Assembly (NCBI GenBank): GCA_002342545.1
Contig: DDQE01000040.1
Location: forward strand, 239-12,893
Direction: 5' to 3'
From: Caryophanales bacterium UBA2450
Lineage (GTDB): Bacteria; Bacillota_I; Bacilli_A; RFN20; CAG-826
DNA: 12,655 nucleotides
Below are positions 6,201 to 12,655 of the stretch, piece after piece. Within the stretch, counting starts at the first letter, position 1. Every line of letters starts with the position of its first letter. A program made the translations under genes and the position numbers. The notes below the pieces were generated by a model that ran no database searches, was not told the DNA's origin, and worked only from the letters and a program-made list of their open reading frames with translations.

Positions 6201-6827
6201 AATGTCACACCAATGAGTTCGGTCAAGCCATATTTATTTGGCTTAGAAGATATGAGAGTTCTCTTAATTCGTAAACAGCAGAATTTCCCATCTTATTCTA
6301 ATTTTAATTATTTAAAGGATAAGCTTGGTCTCATTAGGAACTACATGATTGATAATAACAATATCAATAAACGAGAATTCACAAATGAGGACGACATTAC
6401 TAAAGCTATCTGCGCGACAAATCGATTTGTCTATGCTTATACAGGTTTTAAAGAATTAGGCACTCACACCGAAGGAGAATTTTTCGCCTATTGTTCTAGA
6501 AGTTTTACTAAAGAAAATGACAATGATAAAAATCCAGATTATTTCAAACTTAACGAAAAGATTACAGGGTTCCCAACAAGCTCAAAACGTGAACTTAAAT
6601 ATTATCGTGGCTGGGGCTTAAAAGGTGAATTCAGCGATATTGAAAATATCATGAATGTTACTGCCTCTGGATATATGAATAGATTTGTCAATTATAATGA
6701 AGATCATGGCCACTGGAGAAATCCAGAAAACTGGGGCTTCAGTGAATTTAATAGTGTTGGTAATCTCTCACATCCAAGTTTTGTTGAAAGCATTCAGTTC
6801 TATTATTGTTTGATTAGGATGTATTAA
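3285..6827 (+). CDS. large surface lipoprotein with beta-sandwich repeats and a pore-former-like helical core
   Basis: 1180 residues, with an AGGAGG seven bases before ATG. Residues 1-22 are a lipoprotein signal with lipobox L-S-G-C (Cys22), so the mature protein should be lipid-anchored outside the membrane. Residues about 70-480 are beta-rich and repetitive: NFTKDAILIRDMG at 70, DFDVEDISLLGSF at 194 and DFSLKDVTLIDGF at 292 match closely, and a weaker SLDKSALTIDAEF lies at about 385, giving repeats of about 97 residues. Residues about 510-565 are hydrophobic and Ala/Gly-rich (including GGIIGVLLGALGLAG). They are followed by a heptad-rich helix to about 640, then a largely helical C-terminal half with no recognised domain. 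Hydrophobic hairpin plus long helix is the arrangement of alpha-helical pore-forming proteins, but substrate-binding or surface-adhesion roles are equally open. The gene is divergent from tetR and has its own terminator. Confidence 0.9.
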   Translation: MNRHIQKLSITLISLTMVLSGCGKADPDNHSWVIDNQAIENAIPLNSLIVSHERDLVVRLEAEGVTFNSNFTKDAILIRDMGLELPKKDVKDKILSYEDIKAVSLSDYSANVVSSGSAIEITIPKAFKNSSFGAIIAPYATDKRVMAYASFSGSESVITLSEGKFEQIGADYVGGYDYNHTFVFKYEELTLSEDFDVEDISLLGSFENWIVKDIHTDTEGVIILETSGYPVSEESGAIVFDNSTFVENRGGAFSYRVLYPSAALVENSVRFNEDDKTFSFDVALIDCEIKKDFSLKDVTLIDGFTINEAHYVAETKTASYVLDAEEYNSLTEVIAELEQLTISIGGEFNQEVAFDFHEPEVFAIASNENKKVSIDLYSFDGELTSLDKSALTIDAEFIADVDEEELLPIDEATLTKVGKGYRLTWEKEIDYPVYGTLTIDSVDVSYPNGNKFTVVGSSIEFGCDYYQVDSEENRLMRPVVFRYVTPTSLADMDDTYVRYAYDASLEDKATAISAANTAVQTVLTVLTVAFELAASELSKLACGGIIGVLLGALGLAGVTAALDPTAAMLQQILNVVSGINETVKRMEKTLSEVSYKTDMVLLRERLNSDENKLIALRARQLEFQSEDAKVTQYEKKILTVANRYLTSIFDGNTNKKSNKYKAPYDYNVVIVEGKNKKGELEKTSTILLDDDSFNETFDEGTIVSSYAFSFGSKDNLKNTFKDNTLPKYKNKKTVDKVVGEAALSDIKDAIKNNLITFSTNEWSGSQIPDVSDDAKLEAVAKDIYRALYLFAEREALCDVDGESFVLQAVDYMQRFSGTGSYTSAAADIDYEMLKLTYGFQSEAEDKIHNYRITTADRLLKIYNLATTICAIDPDISSYGDLTKAYKASIAYLNKNKMVKGEAEKRAVIERSKLSFTDAKLDYCYVSESWVRGGQIMTGFKATSDKNKEGKWQNFEIADASGEIRGKLQSNMDNVTPMSSVKPYLFGLEDMRVLLIRKQQNFPSYSNFNYLKDKLGLIRNYMIDNNNINKREFTNEDDITKAICATNRFVYAYTGFKELGTHTEGEFFAYCSRSFTKENDNDKNPDYFKLNEKITGFPTSSKRELKYYRGWGLKGEFSDIENIMNVTASGYMNRFVNYNEDHGHWRNPENWGFSEFNSVGNLSHPSFVESIQFYYCLIRMY

Positions 6828-6886
6828 TTTCATTAATACGATTTATAGATTTCCTAACTTTGGTATAGAACCATTAAATCAAAGAT

Positions 6887-6914
6887 AAAGGGCTAGAAAT
6901 AGCCTTTTATTTAT
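6887..6914 (+). terminator. intrinsic terminator after the lipoprotein gene
   Basis: AAAGGGCTA (6887-6895) pairs with TAGCCTTTT (6900-6908, one G-T pair) around a GAAA tetraloop, followed by ATTTATTT. It separates the lipoprotein transcript from the transporter operon. Confidence 0.85.
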
Positions 6915-6923
6915 TTGTCGTAT

Positions 6924-6954
6924 TTAACATATTTTTCAAAAATGTTAATATAGA
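6924..6954 (+). promoter_or_regulatory. inverted repeat over a possible transporter-operon promoter
   Basis: TTAACAT (6924-6930) and ATGTTAA (6942-6948) form a perfect seven-base inverted repeat. The spacer ATTTTTCAAAA extends the stem after one mismatch. The left arm contains TTAACA, a fair -35, and TATAGA (6949-6954) follows as a -10 at a 19-base spacing, so a bound regulator could control the transporter and esterase. It does not match the 3220-3234 palindrome, so a different regulator, or none, is implied. The leader to 7072 is about 110 bases with no clear structure. Confidence 0.4.
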
Positions 6955-7071
6955 ACAATAATTATGAATGCTTTAAAATTTTTTAATTCCGATATCCTTT
7001 CATTCTCCATATGTTGGTGATGATCTTAATAACTATCGATAACATTGGAATCCCTAAAGAAGATAATTAAT

Positions 7072-9849
7072 ATGTTAGTCTTAAAAAACGTTTCTAAAAT
7101 CTATACCAGAAAACAATCACAAGAAGATGTTGTGGCTTTAAACAATGTTTCTTTAGATTTGCCTGATAAAGGATTTGTAGCTATTTTAGGCGCCTCTGGA
7201 AGTGGCAAGACCACTTTGTTAAATATCATTGGTGGCTTAGATAAAGCGACTAGTGGAAATATGATAGTGGATGGGCTATCCGTTAATGAGTTTTCTAATA
7301 AAGATTGGGATTCATATCGAAACCAAAAGATTGGTTTTGTTTTACAAAATTGTTATTTACTTCCACATCTAAACGTCAGAGATAATGTTGCAGTTAAATT
7401 ACAAATTTCTCATAGCAAAGAAAAAGATATTAATAAGTTAGTAGATGAGGCTCTTAAACGCGTTGATTTATTTGATAAGAAATATGATAAACCTAAAGCC
7501 CTTTCTGGCGGACAAAAGCAAAGAGTAGCTATTGCTAGAGCGTTAGTCGGCTCTCCTACTGTCGTTTTAGCGGATGAACCAACAGGTGCTTTAGATAGTA
7601 AAACTGGTACCTCTATTATGGAATTACTTAAAGAGGCCTCTAAAGACCATTTAGTGGTGATGGTTACTCATAATAATGAGTACGCTAGTAAATACGCAGA
7701 CAGAGTAATTGAATTAAAAGACGGACAAATCGTTAATGACTCTATGCCAATTAAAAACGAAGTAGTTACTAATCCAAAACAATTAGAAAAGGTTTCTATT
7801 CCTGGTAAAACTACTTTAAAGTGGGGATTAAAAAATTTAATTGTTAAGAAATTTTCTACAATTTCTATTGTTGTAGCCGCCGCTCTTGGCTTAACAGGAG
7901 TGTCTTTAATTCTTTCGGTTTCTTCAAGTGTTCAACATGTTTTTGATAAAGTACAGGCTGAATCATTTTCAAAATACCCTGTATCTTTTTCTTCTTATAC
8001 GAATACTGACCCGCAATGGGATGCTTCTAAATATCCTCCATATTCAGATGAAGAAATAGTGATTGCTGATTATTCAAATTATAACAAACTATATCACTAT
8101 GACTATATGAGTGAAGCATTTTTAAACTATATGCGTTCAATGCCATCAGATTACTATTTAGGTAATTTTGAACGTTCGACGACATATTTCCATTTATTTA
8201 CAAAAAGAAATGACACTACTTATACTGAAGTTCCTGCTTCTTATTATTACTTTTATAAAGGTGTTAAAGATATTGACTTTATCGATAGACAATATGACTG
8301 TTTAAAAGGAAATTTCCCTAAAGAAGCAAATGAGTTAGCCTTAGTAGTGGACGATAGAAATCGTGTAAATGTATCTTACTTATATTCTTTAGGTTTTGAT
8401 GTTAATACTTCGGTAGTTTCTGATGTGACATTCTCTTTTGATGATGTTTTAAATAAAACATTTAAATACATCCCAACTCAATCAAGTAATCCCGATATTT
8501 CCTATTACGTTAAAAACGACACCAATAATACATATCATATAACTTATAAAAATGCTCAACAGTTATATGAAGGTTCTAATTTCGAATTAAAGATTACTGG
8601 TATTTTAAGACAAAAAGAAGAATATGATCGAGTTGCTTTAAGACAAGGAATTATTTATACTCCAGCATTTGAAGAAAAAGTATTAAATGACGCTAATAGT
8701 TCTAATATTGTTATTGATCAAAAGAAAGCAGGAGAAGTTCCTACTATTAGAATTGATAGTGGCGACTTAGAACCCTCAGGCTATACTAAAGTTAATGTTA
8801 GTGAAGCTATTAATAGAATTAATAGTTTGGATTTAAGCTCTGCTAATGTTAATTATCCAACTATCTTTGTTGATAACGGTGAGAAATTTGAAATTAGTGG
8901 TACCGTAGTAAAAAAAGGTGAATGGGATAATAAACATGGAGTGGGTGAAGTCTGGTTATCTGATTCTCCAATCACAGAGGAAGAAAATCGAGAGCATATT
9001 GAATCTACTTGTTTACAAGTAATAAGAATGGACAATGAACGTTTATTTAGTTTAATTATTGAAAACGAAACTAAATTAAATGTCGTGACTTCTTTGTCTG
9101 CTCACGTAAAAGTATCTGGAAGTGATAAAACGATAGATACATATAAAGCAGGTGATATCCGTAATGTATTAGATGGTCGAGGTTTCAGAGATACCGCTAC
9201 TAGATCTCAAGTTTATTATTATGAAAAGAGTCTTCATGAACTTGGTTCACTAGAACAAGTGACTGAATTAGACTATTACACTATTGACTATAATAGCAGA
9301 GTCAGAATTAAAGACTATTTTAAGAAATATATCTTTGATTATTCAATTGAGCCAACTGGTGTATCTGGATATGACTATTTAGAAAATGCAAGTGTGCAAT
9401 TTGATGGTGCGTTATCATTAATGACTTCTGTCTTATATGTATTTGCTATTATCTCAGTATTAGTTAGTGCGATTCTTAACGCGATATTAACATTTATTTC
9501 TGTTAGACAAAGAACTAATGAAATTGGTCTACTTAGATCACTAGGCGCTAGAAGAAAAGATATTGCGGTTATGGTTGAGACTGAATCTCTATTTTGTGGG
9601 TTATTCGGTGGACTACTAAGTATTTTGGTAACTTTAATAATTATTAGTCCAGTTAATGTTATTATCACTAATGCCATTTATAAATACAAATTCTATCTTA
9701 TTTCTACAGTGAAATTTGACTTAGAAGGATACCAGTGGTGGGTAGCTCCAATTTGTATCGGCCTAGGTATATTAACTGCGGTAATTTCCGCCTTAATTCC
9801 TTCAATTTTAGCAAGTAGAAAAGATCCTGCTAAGGCAATAAACGAATAA
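7072..9849 (+). CDS. MacB-like ABC transporter, ATPase fused to an FtsX-type permease
   Basis: 925 residues from the ATG at 7072, with AAAGAAG upstream. An in-frame TTG at 7045 adds nine residues that do not belong to the ATPase fold. Residues 1-230 are a LolD/MacB-class ATPase: Walker A GASGSGKTT at 40-48, Q-loop in FVLQN, signature LSGGQKQR at 144-151, Walker B VVLADEPT at 164-171 (catalytic Glu169) and H-loop His200. The permease follows: one membrane helix at about 261-286, an extracytoplasmic domain of about 490 residues, then three helices at about 780-805, 842-868 and 889-913, with the FtsX-type LLRSLGARRKDI linker. Members work as dimers and move substrates by mechanical coupling and not through a channel: lipoproteins, peptides, antibiotics or toxins. 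No MacA-type adaptor is present, as expected without an outer membrane. The periplasmic-type domain is unusually large. It is followed after 19 bases by the esterase gene, so the two are probably co-transcribed. Confidence 0.93.
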   Translation: MLVLKNVSKIYTRKQSQEDVVALNNVSLDLPDKGFVAILGASGSGKTTLLNIIGGLDKATSGNMIVDGLSVNEFSNKDWDSYRNQKIGFVLQNCYLLPHLNVRDNVAVKLQISHSKEKDINKLVDEALKRVDLFDKKYDKPKALSGGQKQRVAIARALVGSPTVVLADEPTGALDSKTGTSIMELLKEASKDHLVVMVTHNNEYASKYADRVIELKDGQIVNDSMPIKNEVVTNPKQLEKVSIPGKTTLKWGLKNLIVKKFSTISIVVAAALGLTGVSLILSVSSSVQHVFDKVQAESFSKYPVSFSSYTNTDPQWDASKYPPYSDEEIVIADYSNYNKLYHYDYMSEAFLNYMRSMPSDYYLGNFERSTTYFHLFTKRNDTTYTEVPASYYYFYKGVKDIDFIDRQYDCLKGNFPKEANELALVVDDRNRVNVSYLYSLGFDVNTSVVSDVTFSFDDVLNKTFKYIPTQSSNPDISYYVKNDTNNTYHITYKNAQQLYEGSNFELKITGILRQKEEYDRVALRQGIIYTPAFEEKVLNDANSSNIVIDQKKAGEVPTIRIDSGDLEPSGYTKVNVSEAINRINSLDLSSANVNYPTIFVDNGEKFEISGTVVKKGEWDNKHGVGEVWLSDSPITEEENREHIESTCLQVIRMDNERLFSLIIENETKLNVVTSLSAHVKVSGSDKTIDTYKAGDIRNVLDGRGFRDTATRSQVYYYEKSLHELGSLEQVTELDYYTIDYNSRVRIKDYFKKYIFDYSIEPTGVSGYDYLENASVQFDGALSLMTSVLYVFAIISVLVSAILNAILTFISVRQRTNEIGLLRSLGARRKDIAVMVETESLFCGLFGGLLSILVTLIIISPVNVIITNAIYKYKFYLISTVKFDLEGYQWWVAPICIGLGILTAVISALIPSILASRKDPAKAINE

Positions 9850-9868
9850 AAAATAGGAATAAATCGCT

Positions 9869-10705
9869 ATGAATTATATAAATGGATATGAGAGATATTT
9901 AGGAGAACCAAACACCATTCATCCTAATGCTAGAGTATACTATAAATATTTTCATATAGACACTAATAATTCATTTACCAATAGGTTAATAAGAGTCTAT
10001 ATTCCATCAACCTATGATTTTCATAATCCAGACCATAGATTTAAAGTCATTTATATGTTTGATGGTAAGAATTTATTTGATGACTATACCTCTTTTGTGG
10101 GCGAATGGGGAATTGATGAATCTATCGAATTTATGATTGAGCAGAGAATAAATGATGGGTATATCGTTGTAGGAATTGACGCTCCTGAAACTGATATTGA
10201 TCGCTCTTTAGAAATGAGCCCAACCGGAATAAAAAGAAATAAAAAATATCCACCTCATGGAGATGGGTATGCCCATAAGTTAGGTAGATTTATTATGAAT
10301 GTTGTAAAGCCAGACATTGATAAAACTTTCTATACAATTTCAGATTATTCTGGAGTTGGCGGTTCTTCTATGGGTGGATTAATGGCCTTTTATATGGCGG
10401 TAGAATATAAATACGACTTTAAGTTCTGCTTATCTTTTTCGCCAGCATTTTTCTTATTTAGATGGGATAATTTCAAAACTTATCTAGATAGAAAAGTTGA
10501 TGACTCGCTTCCAAAAATTTATTTCTATATCGGCGGACAAGGATTTGAAAGAATTTTCGTTGAAACTACATTAAGAGTGTACAATTATCTTTTAGATAAA
10601 GGCTATTCTCATGAGCAAATAAAACTTATTTATGATTCTGATAAAGAACATAATGAAAGAGATTGGAGAGAATACTTTCCAAAGATGCTTTTAAGAATTG
10701 ATTAA
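9869..10705 (+). CDS. putative esterase-family alpha/beta hydrolase
   Basis: 278 residues with AGGA ten bases before ATG. There is no signal peptide, so it is cytoplasmic. The fold matches the putative esterase family (esterase D, enterochelin esterase and CE1-type enzymes). A strand RVYIPSTYDF leads to VIYMFDGKNLF, as in the family's Y-L-x-D-G stretch. The nucleophile elbow G-S-S-M-G-G has Ser167 as the catalytic serine, and His261 (KEHNERDWREYFP) sits where the family has its catalytic His before a Trp. The acidic member of the triad is less certain. Such enzymes cut ester bonds in siderophores, S-formylglutathione, acyl sugars or lipids, and the substrate here cannot be told. Its place 19 bases after the transporter suggests that it processes an imported compound or protects against an exported one. 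No terminator is visible after it. Confidence 0.88.
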   Translation: MNYINGYERYLGEPNTIHPNARVYYKYFHIDTNNSFTNRLIRVYIPSTYDFHNPDHRFKVIYMFDGKNLFDDYTSFVGEWGIDESIEFMIEQRINDGYIVVGIDAPETDIDRSLEMSPTGIKRNKKYPPHGDGYAHKLGRFIMNVVKPDIDKTFYTISDYSGVGGSSMGGLMAFYMAVEYKYDFKFCLSFSPAFFLFRWDNFKTYLDRKVDDSLPKIYFYIGGQGFERIFVETTLRVYNYLLDKGYSHEQIKLIYDSDKEHNERDWREYFPKMLLRID

Positions 10706-10712
10706 TTTTATA

Positions 10713-10741
10713 TTGCTATTAGCAACATAATCTTGTAATAT
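10713..10741 (+). promoter_or_regulatory. promoter of rpmE
   Basis: TTGCTA (10713-10718) and TAATAT (10736-10741) are exactly 17 bases apart, for a start near 10748 and a leader of about 50 bases. TTGCT also pairs with AGCAA just downstream as a small hairpin, but without a T-tract. Confidence 0.6.
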
Positions 10742-10756
10742 CATTAAGCAAACTTT

Positions 10757-10779
10757 CTTAGGCGAAGAACAGTCCTAGG
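10757..10779 (+). promoter_or_regulatory. rpmE leader hairpin, possible L31 autoregulatory element
   Basis: CTTAGG (10757-10762) pairs with CCTAGG (10774-10779, one T-G pair) around 11 bases, ending four bases before the AAGGAG Shine-Dalgarno (10783-10788). Leader motifs that bind L31 and repress rpmE translation are known in Firmicutes, and the position fits. I cannot confirm the consensus from memory. Confidence 0.45.
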
Positions 10780-10797
10780 CGGAAGGAGAAAGAAAAA

Positions 10798-11001
10798 ATG
10801 AAAAAAGGAATTCACCCAGTTTATCACAGATGCACAGTTACATGCGTTAGCTGCGGAGCAACATTTGAAACTGGATCTACTGAAAAAGAAATTAGAGTTG
10901 ATACATGCTCTAATTGCCACCCATTTTACACTGGCAAACAAAGATATGTCCAAGCAGACGGACGTGTCGACAGATTCAACCGTAAATACGGACTTAAATA
11001 A
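10798..11001 (+). CDS. rpmE: 50S ribosomal protein L31, zinc-binding type
   Basis: 67 residues, close to the 66 of the Bacillus protein. L31 sits at the central protuberance of the large subunit, bridging to the small subunit. Family signatures run along the whole chain: MKKGIHPVY at the start, CSNCHPFYTGKQ in the middle, and GRVDRFNRKYGLK at the end. The zinc ligands are Cys16, Cys19, Cys37 and Cys40, so this is the zinc-containing form and not the cysteine-free form made under zinc starvation. The first pair is spaced C-x-x-C instead of the usual C-x-C, explaining the one extra residue. AAGGAG lies nine bases before ATG. Confidence 0.98.
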   Translation: MKKGIHPVYHRCTVTCVSCGATFETGSTEKEIRVDTCSNCHPFYTGKQRYVQADGRVDRFNRKYGLK

Positions 11002-11007
11002 GAAAAT

Positions 11008-11030
11008 AACCGGCTCGCCGGTTCTTTTTT
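11008..11030 (+). terminator. intrinsic terminator after rpmE
   Basis: AACCGG (11008-11013), loop CTCG, CCGGTT (11018-11023), then C and six Ts. It is a strong, GC-rich stem in an AT-rich region. It ends only six bases before the metG start codon. Confidence 0.9.
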
Positions 11031-11036
11031 ACACTT

Positions 11037-12617
11037 ATGAAGAAAAGATTTTATATTACTACACCAATTTATTATCCAAGCGCCAAGTTACATATTGGCC
11101 ATGCTTATTGCACAACTCTTTGTGATGTTTTAGCGCGTTCTAAAAGAGAAAGAGGATATGAAACTTATTTCCTTACTGGCGCTGATGAACACGGCTTAAA
11201 AATTGAAAAAAACGCTGAAGCTAAAGGAGTTACTCCACAAGCATTTGTTGATGAAATAGTGGAAGGCTTCTATAAACTTTGGGATTTATTAAAAATCACT
11301 AATGATGATTTTATTAGAACCACCCAAGCTAGACACGAACACGTTGTTCAAACTGTATTTACTAGAATGCTAAATAAAGGCGATATTTATCTTGGTAAAT
11401 ACGAAGGCTGGTATTGTAGATACTGTGAAGCTTTCTGGACAGACACTCAAGTTGGCAAAGACCATATTTGTCCAGACTGTAATAGAGAAGTACAAAAGGC
11501 AGAAGAAGAAGCATATTTCTTTAAAACAGGAAAATATGTTGATTCACTTTTAAAATTCTATGACGAAAATCCAAAGTTCTTGATTCCAGAATCTCGTAAA
11601 AATGAAATGATTAATACATTCATTAAGCCAGGATTAGAAGACTTATGTGTTTCTAGAACATCGTTCTCTTGGGGCGTACCGGTTTTAGAAAACAAGAAAC
11701 ATGTTGTCTATGTTTGGCTTGACGCTTTAACTAATTATATTTCTGCTTTAGGCTATTGCTCTGATAATGAAGAATTATTTAAAAAATTCTGGCAAGACGA
11801 AGATACAGAAATTATCCATATTTTAGGAGCGGATATTACTAGATTCCATGCGATTTATTGGCCAATGTTCCTTGAATCATTAGGATTAAGAAAACCTGAT
11901 CGAGAATTTGTCCACGGCCTACTAATGATGAAAGATTCTAAGATGTCTAAATCTAAAGGTAATGTCGTTGATCCATATCCACTTGTAGAACGTTATGGAG
12001 TGGACGCAGTAAGATATTATCTTACTAGAGAAATTAACTTTGGTAGCGATGGTAGCTTCTCTCCTGAACAATTTGTGGAAAGAATTAACGCTGATTTAGC
12101 TAATTCATATGGTAATTTATTAAATAGAACTATCTCAATGATTGGCAAGTACTTTGATGGAGTTATTCCTGAATATAAAGGCCAAGTTAACGAATTTGAT
12201 GCATCTTTAGAAAGCATGATTGATGTTACTATTTCTAGCTATGAAAAAGCGATGGATGATCTAAAGATTACTGATGCGATTATCTATGTTAATGAATTAG
12301 TTAATAGAGCAAATAAATATATTGATGAAACAACTCCATGGGCTCTTGCTAAAGACGAAGCTAAAAAAGATGAACTTGCTAGTGTGATGAATCATCTTGC
12401 TAGAGCAATTTATGTGGCTAGCAGACTCTATCACCCAGTATTAGTTACTGCTTCTGACAAAGCTTTTGAACAATTAGGTCTTACTAGTAGTGGTTATGAA
12501 AACATTAATGATAAACATTTATTAGATAATCTTAAAACTGTTAAGGGAAATCCATTATTCCCAAGATTAGATCCTAATATCGAAGTTCCATTCATTAATG
12601 GATTAATGGCAAAATAA
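11037..12617 (+). CDS. metG: methionyl-tRNA synthetase
   Basis: 526 residues. It charges tRNA-Met, including the initiator, with methionine using ATP in the cytoplasm. The catalytic Rossmann domain carries FYITTPIYYPSAKLHIGH, with the HIGH motif at 19-22. The zinc knuckle uses Cys127, Cys130, Cys145 and Cys148 (CRYC and CPDC). KMSKS is at 302-306, followed by GNVVDP, and the helical anticodon-binding domain fills the rest with a Trp at about 441 (TTPWALAKDEAKK). The length is about 130 residues less than the Bacillus enzyme: the C-terminal Trbp111-like tRNA-binding domain is absent, as in several small-genome relatives. The start is certain from the N-terminal alignment, yet there is no Shine-Dalgarno: the preceding bases are the rpmE terminator's T-tract and ACACTT. 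Confidence 0.98.
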   Translation: MKKRFYITTPIYYPSAKLHIGHAYCTTLCDVLARSKRERGYETYFLTGADEHGLKIEKNAEAKGVTPQAFVDEIVEGFYKLWDLLKITNDDFIRTTQARHEHVVQTVFTRMLNKGDIYLGKYEGWYCRYCEAFWTDTQVGKDHICPDCNREVQKAEEEAYFFKTGKYVDSLLKFYDENPKFLIPESRKNEMINTFIKPGLEDLCVSRTSFSWGVPVLENKKHVVYVWLDALTNYISALGYCSDNEELFKKFWQDEDTEIIHILGADITRFHAIYWPMFLESLGLRKPDREFVHGLLMMKDSKMSKSKGNVVDPYPLVERYGVDAVRYYLTREINFGSDGSFSPEQFVERINADLANSYGNLLNRTISMIGKYFDGVIPEYKGQVNEFDASLESMIDVTISSYEKAMDDLKITDAIIYVNELVNRANKYIDETTPWALAKDEAKKDELASVMNHLARAIYVASRLYHPVLVTASDKAFEQLGLTSSGYENINDKHLLDNLKTVKGNPLFPRLDPNIEVPFINGLMAK

Positions 12618-12639
12618 AAGCACCAACCGGTGCTTTTTT
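12616..12639 (+). terminator. intrinsic terminator after metG
   Basis: AAAAGCACC (12616-12624), loop AACC, GGTGCTTTT (12629-12637) and further Ts. The stem begins inside the metG stop codon. Confidence 0.9.
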
Positions 12640-12643
12640 CTGT

Positions 12644-12649
12644 TTGACA
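12644..12649 (+). promoter_or_regulatory. -35 box for the next gene
   Basis: A perfect TTGACA directly after the metG terminator. The matching -10 would lie beyond the window end. Confidence 0.5.
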
Positions 12650-12655
12650 GGCATG

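Noticed and set aside
10865..11125. 86-residue frame bridging rpmE and metG
   Set aside because: Overlaps both certain genes and crosses the terminator; a shadow.

Overview
The window looks like a low-GC chromosome segment of a Bacillota bacterium, most like the small-genome gut lineages near Erysipelotrichales, RF39 and the Mollicutes. The reasons are AT-rich codon use, purine-rich Shine-Dalgarno (SD) sites, a zinc-type L31 close to the Bacillus form, and a short MetRS lacking the C-terminal tRNA-binding domain, as in mycoplasmas. Every gene I call ends in TAA. Tryptophan is written TGG and no TGA occurs in frame, so the standard bacterial code fits. The genus cannot be fixed from this window.

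Bases 1-2515 look like a worn accessory or mobile-element graveyard. They hold a locally GC-richer edge with a sequence like the 3' end of guaA (a known integration site), an apparently 5'-truncated 163-residue reading frame, two same-orientation arrays of GGGTGCAA-type repeats that resemble transposon ends, and a compact three-way-junction fold. They also hold a small minus-strand protein with a possible PemK/ToxN-like fold, a roughly 350-base stretch dense in inverted repeats (candidate structured RNA), and a small three-helix membrane protein.

Bases 2516-10705 look like a functional module. A TetR-family regulator is divergent from a 1180-residue lipoprotein. A perfect GTGAGT-ATA-ACTCAC palindrome overlaps the lipoprotein's likely -10 box. 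The lipoprotein has tandem beta-type repeats of about 97 residues, then a hydrophobic stretch and a heptad-rich helical stretch reminiscent of alpha-helical pore-forming proteins. Next come a MacB-like transporter, with ATPase and permease fused and a very large extracytoplasmic domain, and 19 bases later an esterase-family alpha/beta hydrolase. A cell-envelope job (export, defence or antagonism, or peptide/lipid handling) is an inference from the layout.

Bases 10706-12655 are housekeeping: rpmE (ribosomal protein L31) with its own promoter and leader hairpin, a strong terminator, then metG (methionyl-tRNA synthetase), which starts only six bases after that terminator's T-tract and has no SD. 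metG ends in a strong terminator, and a consensus TTGACA box for the next gene lies at the window edge.
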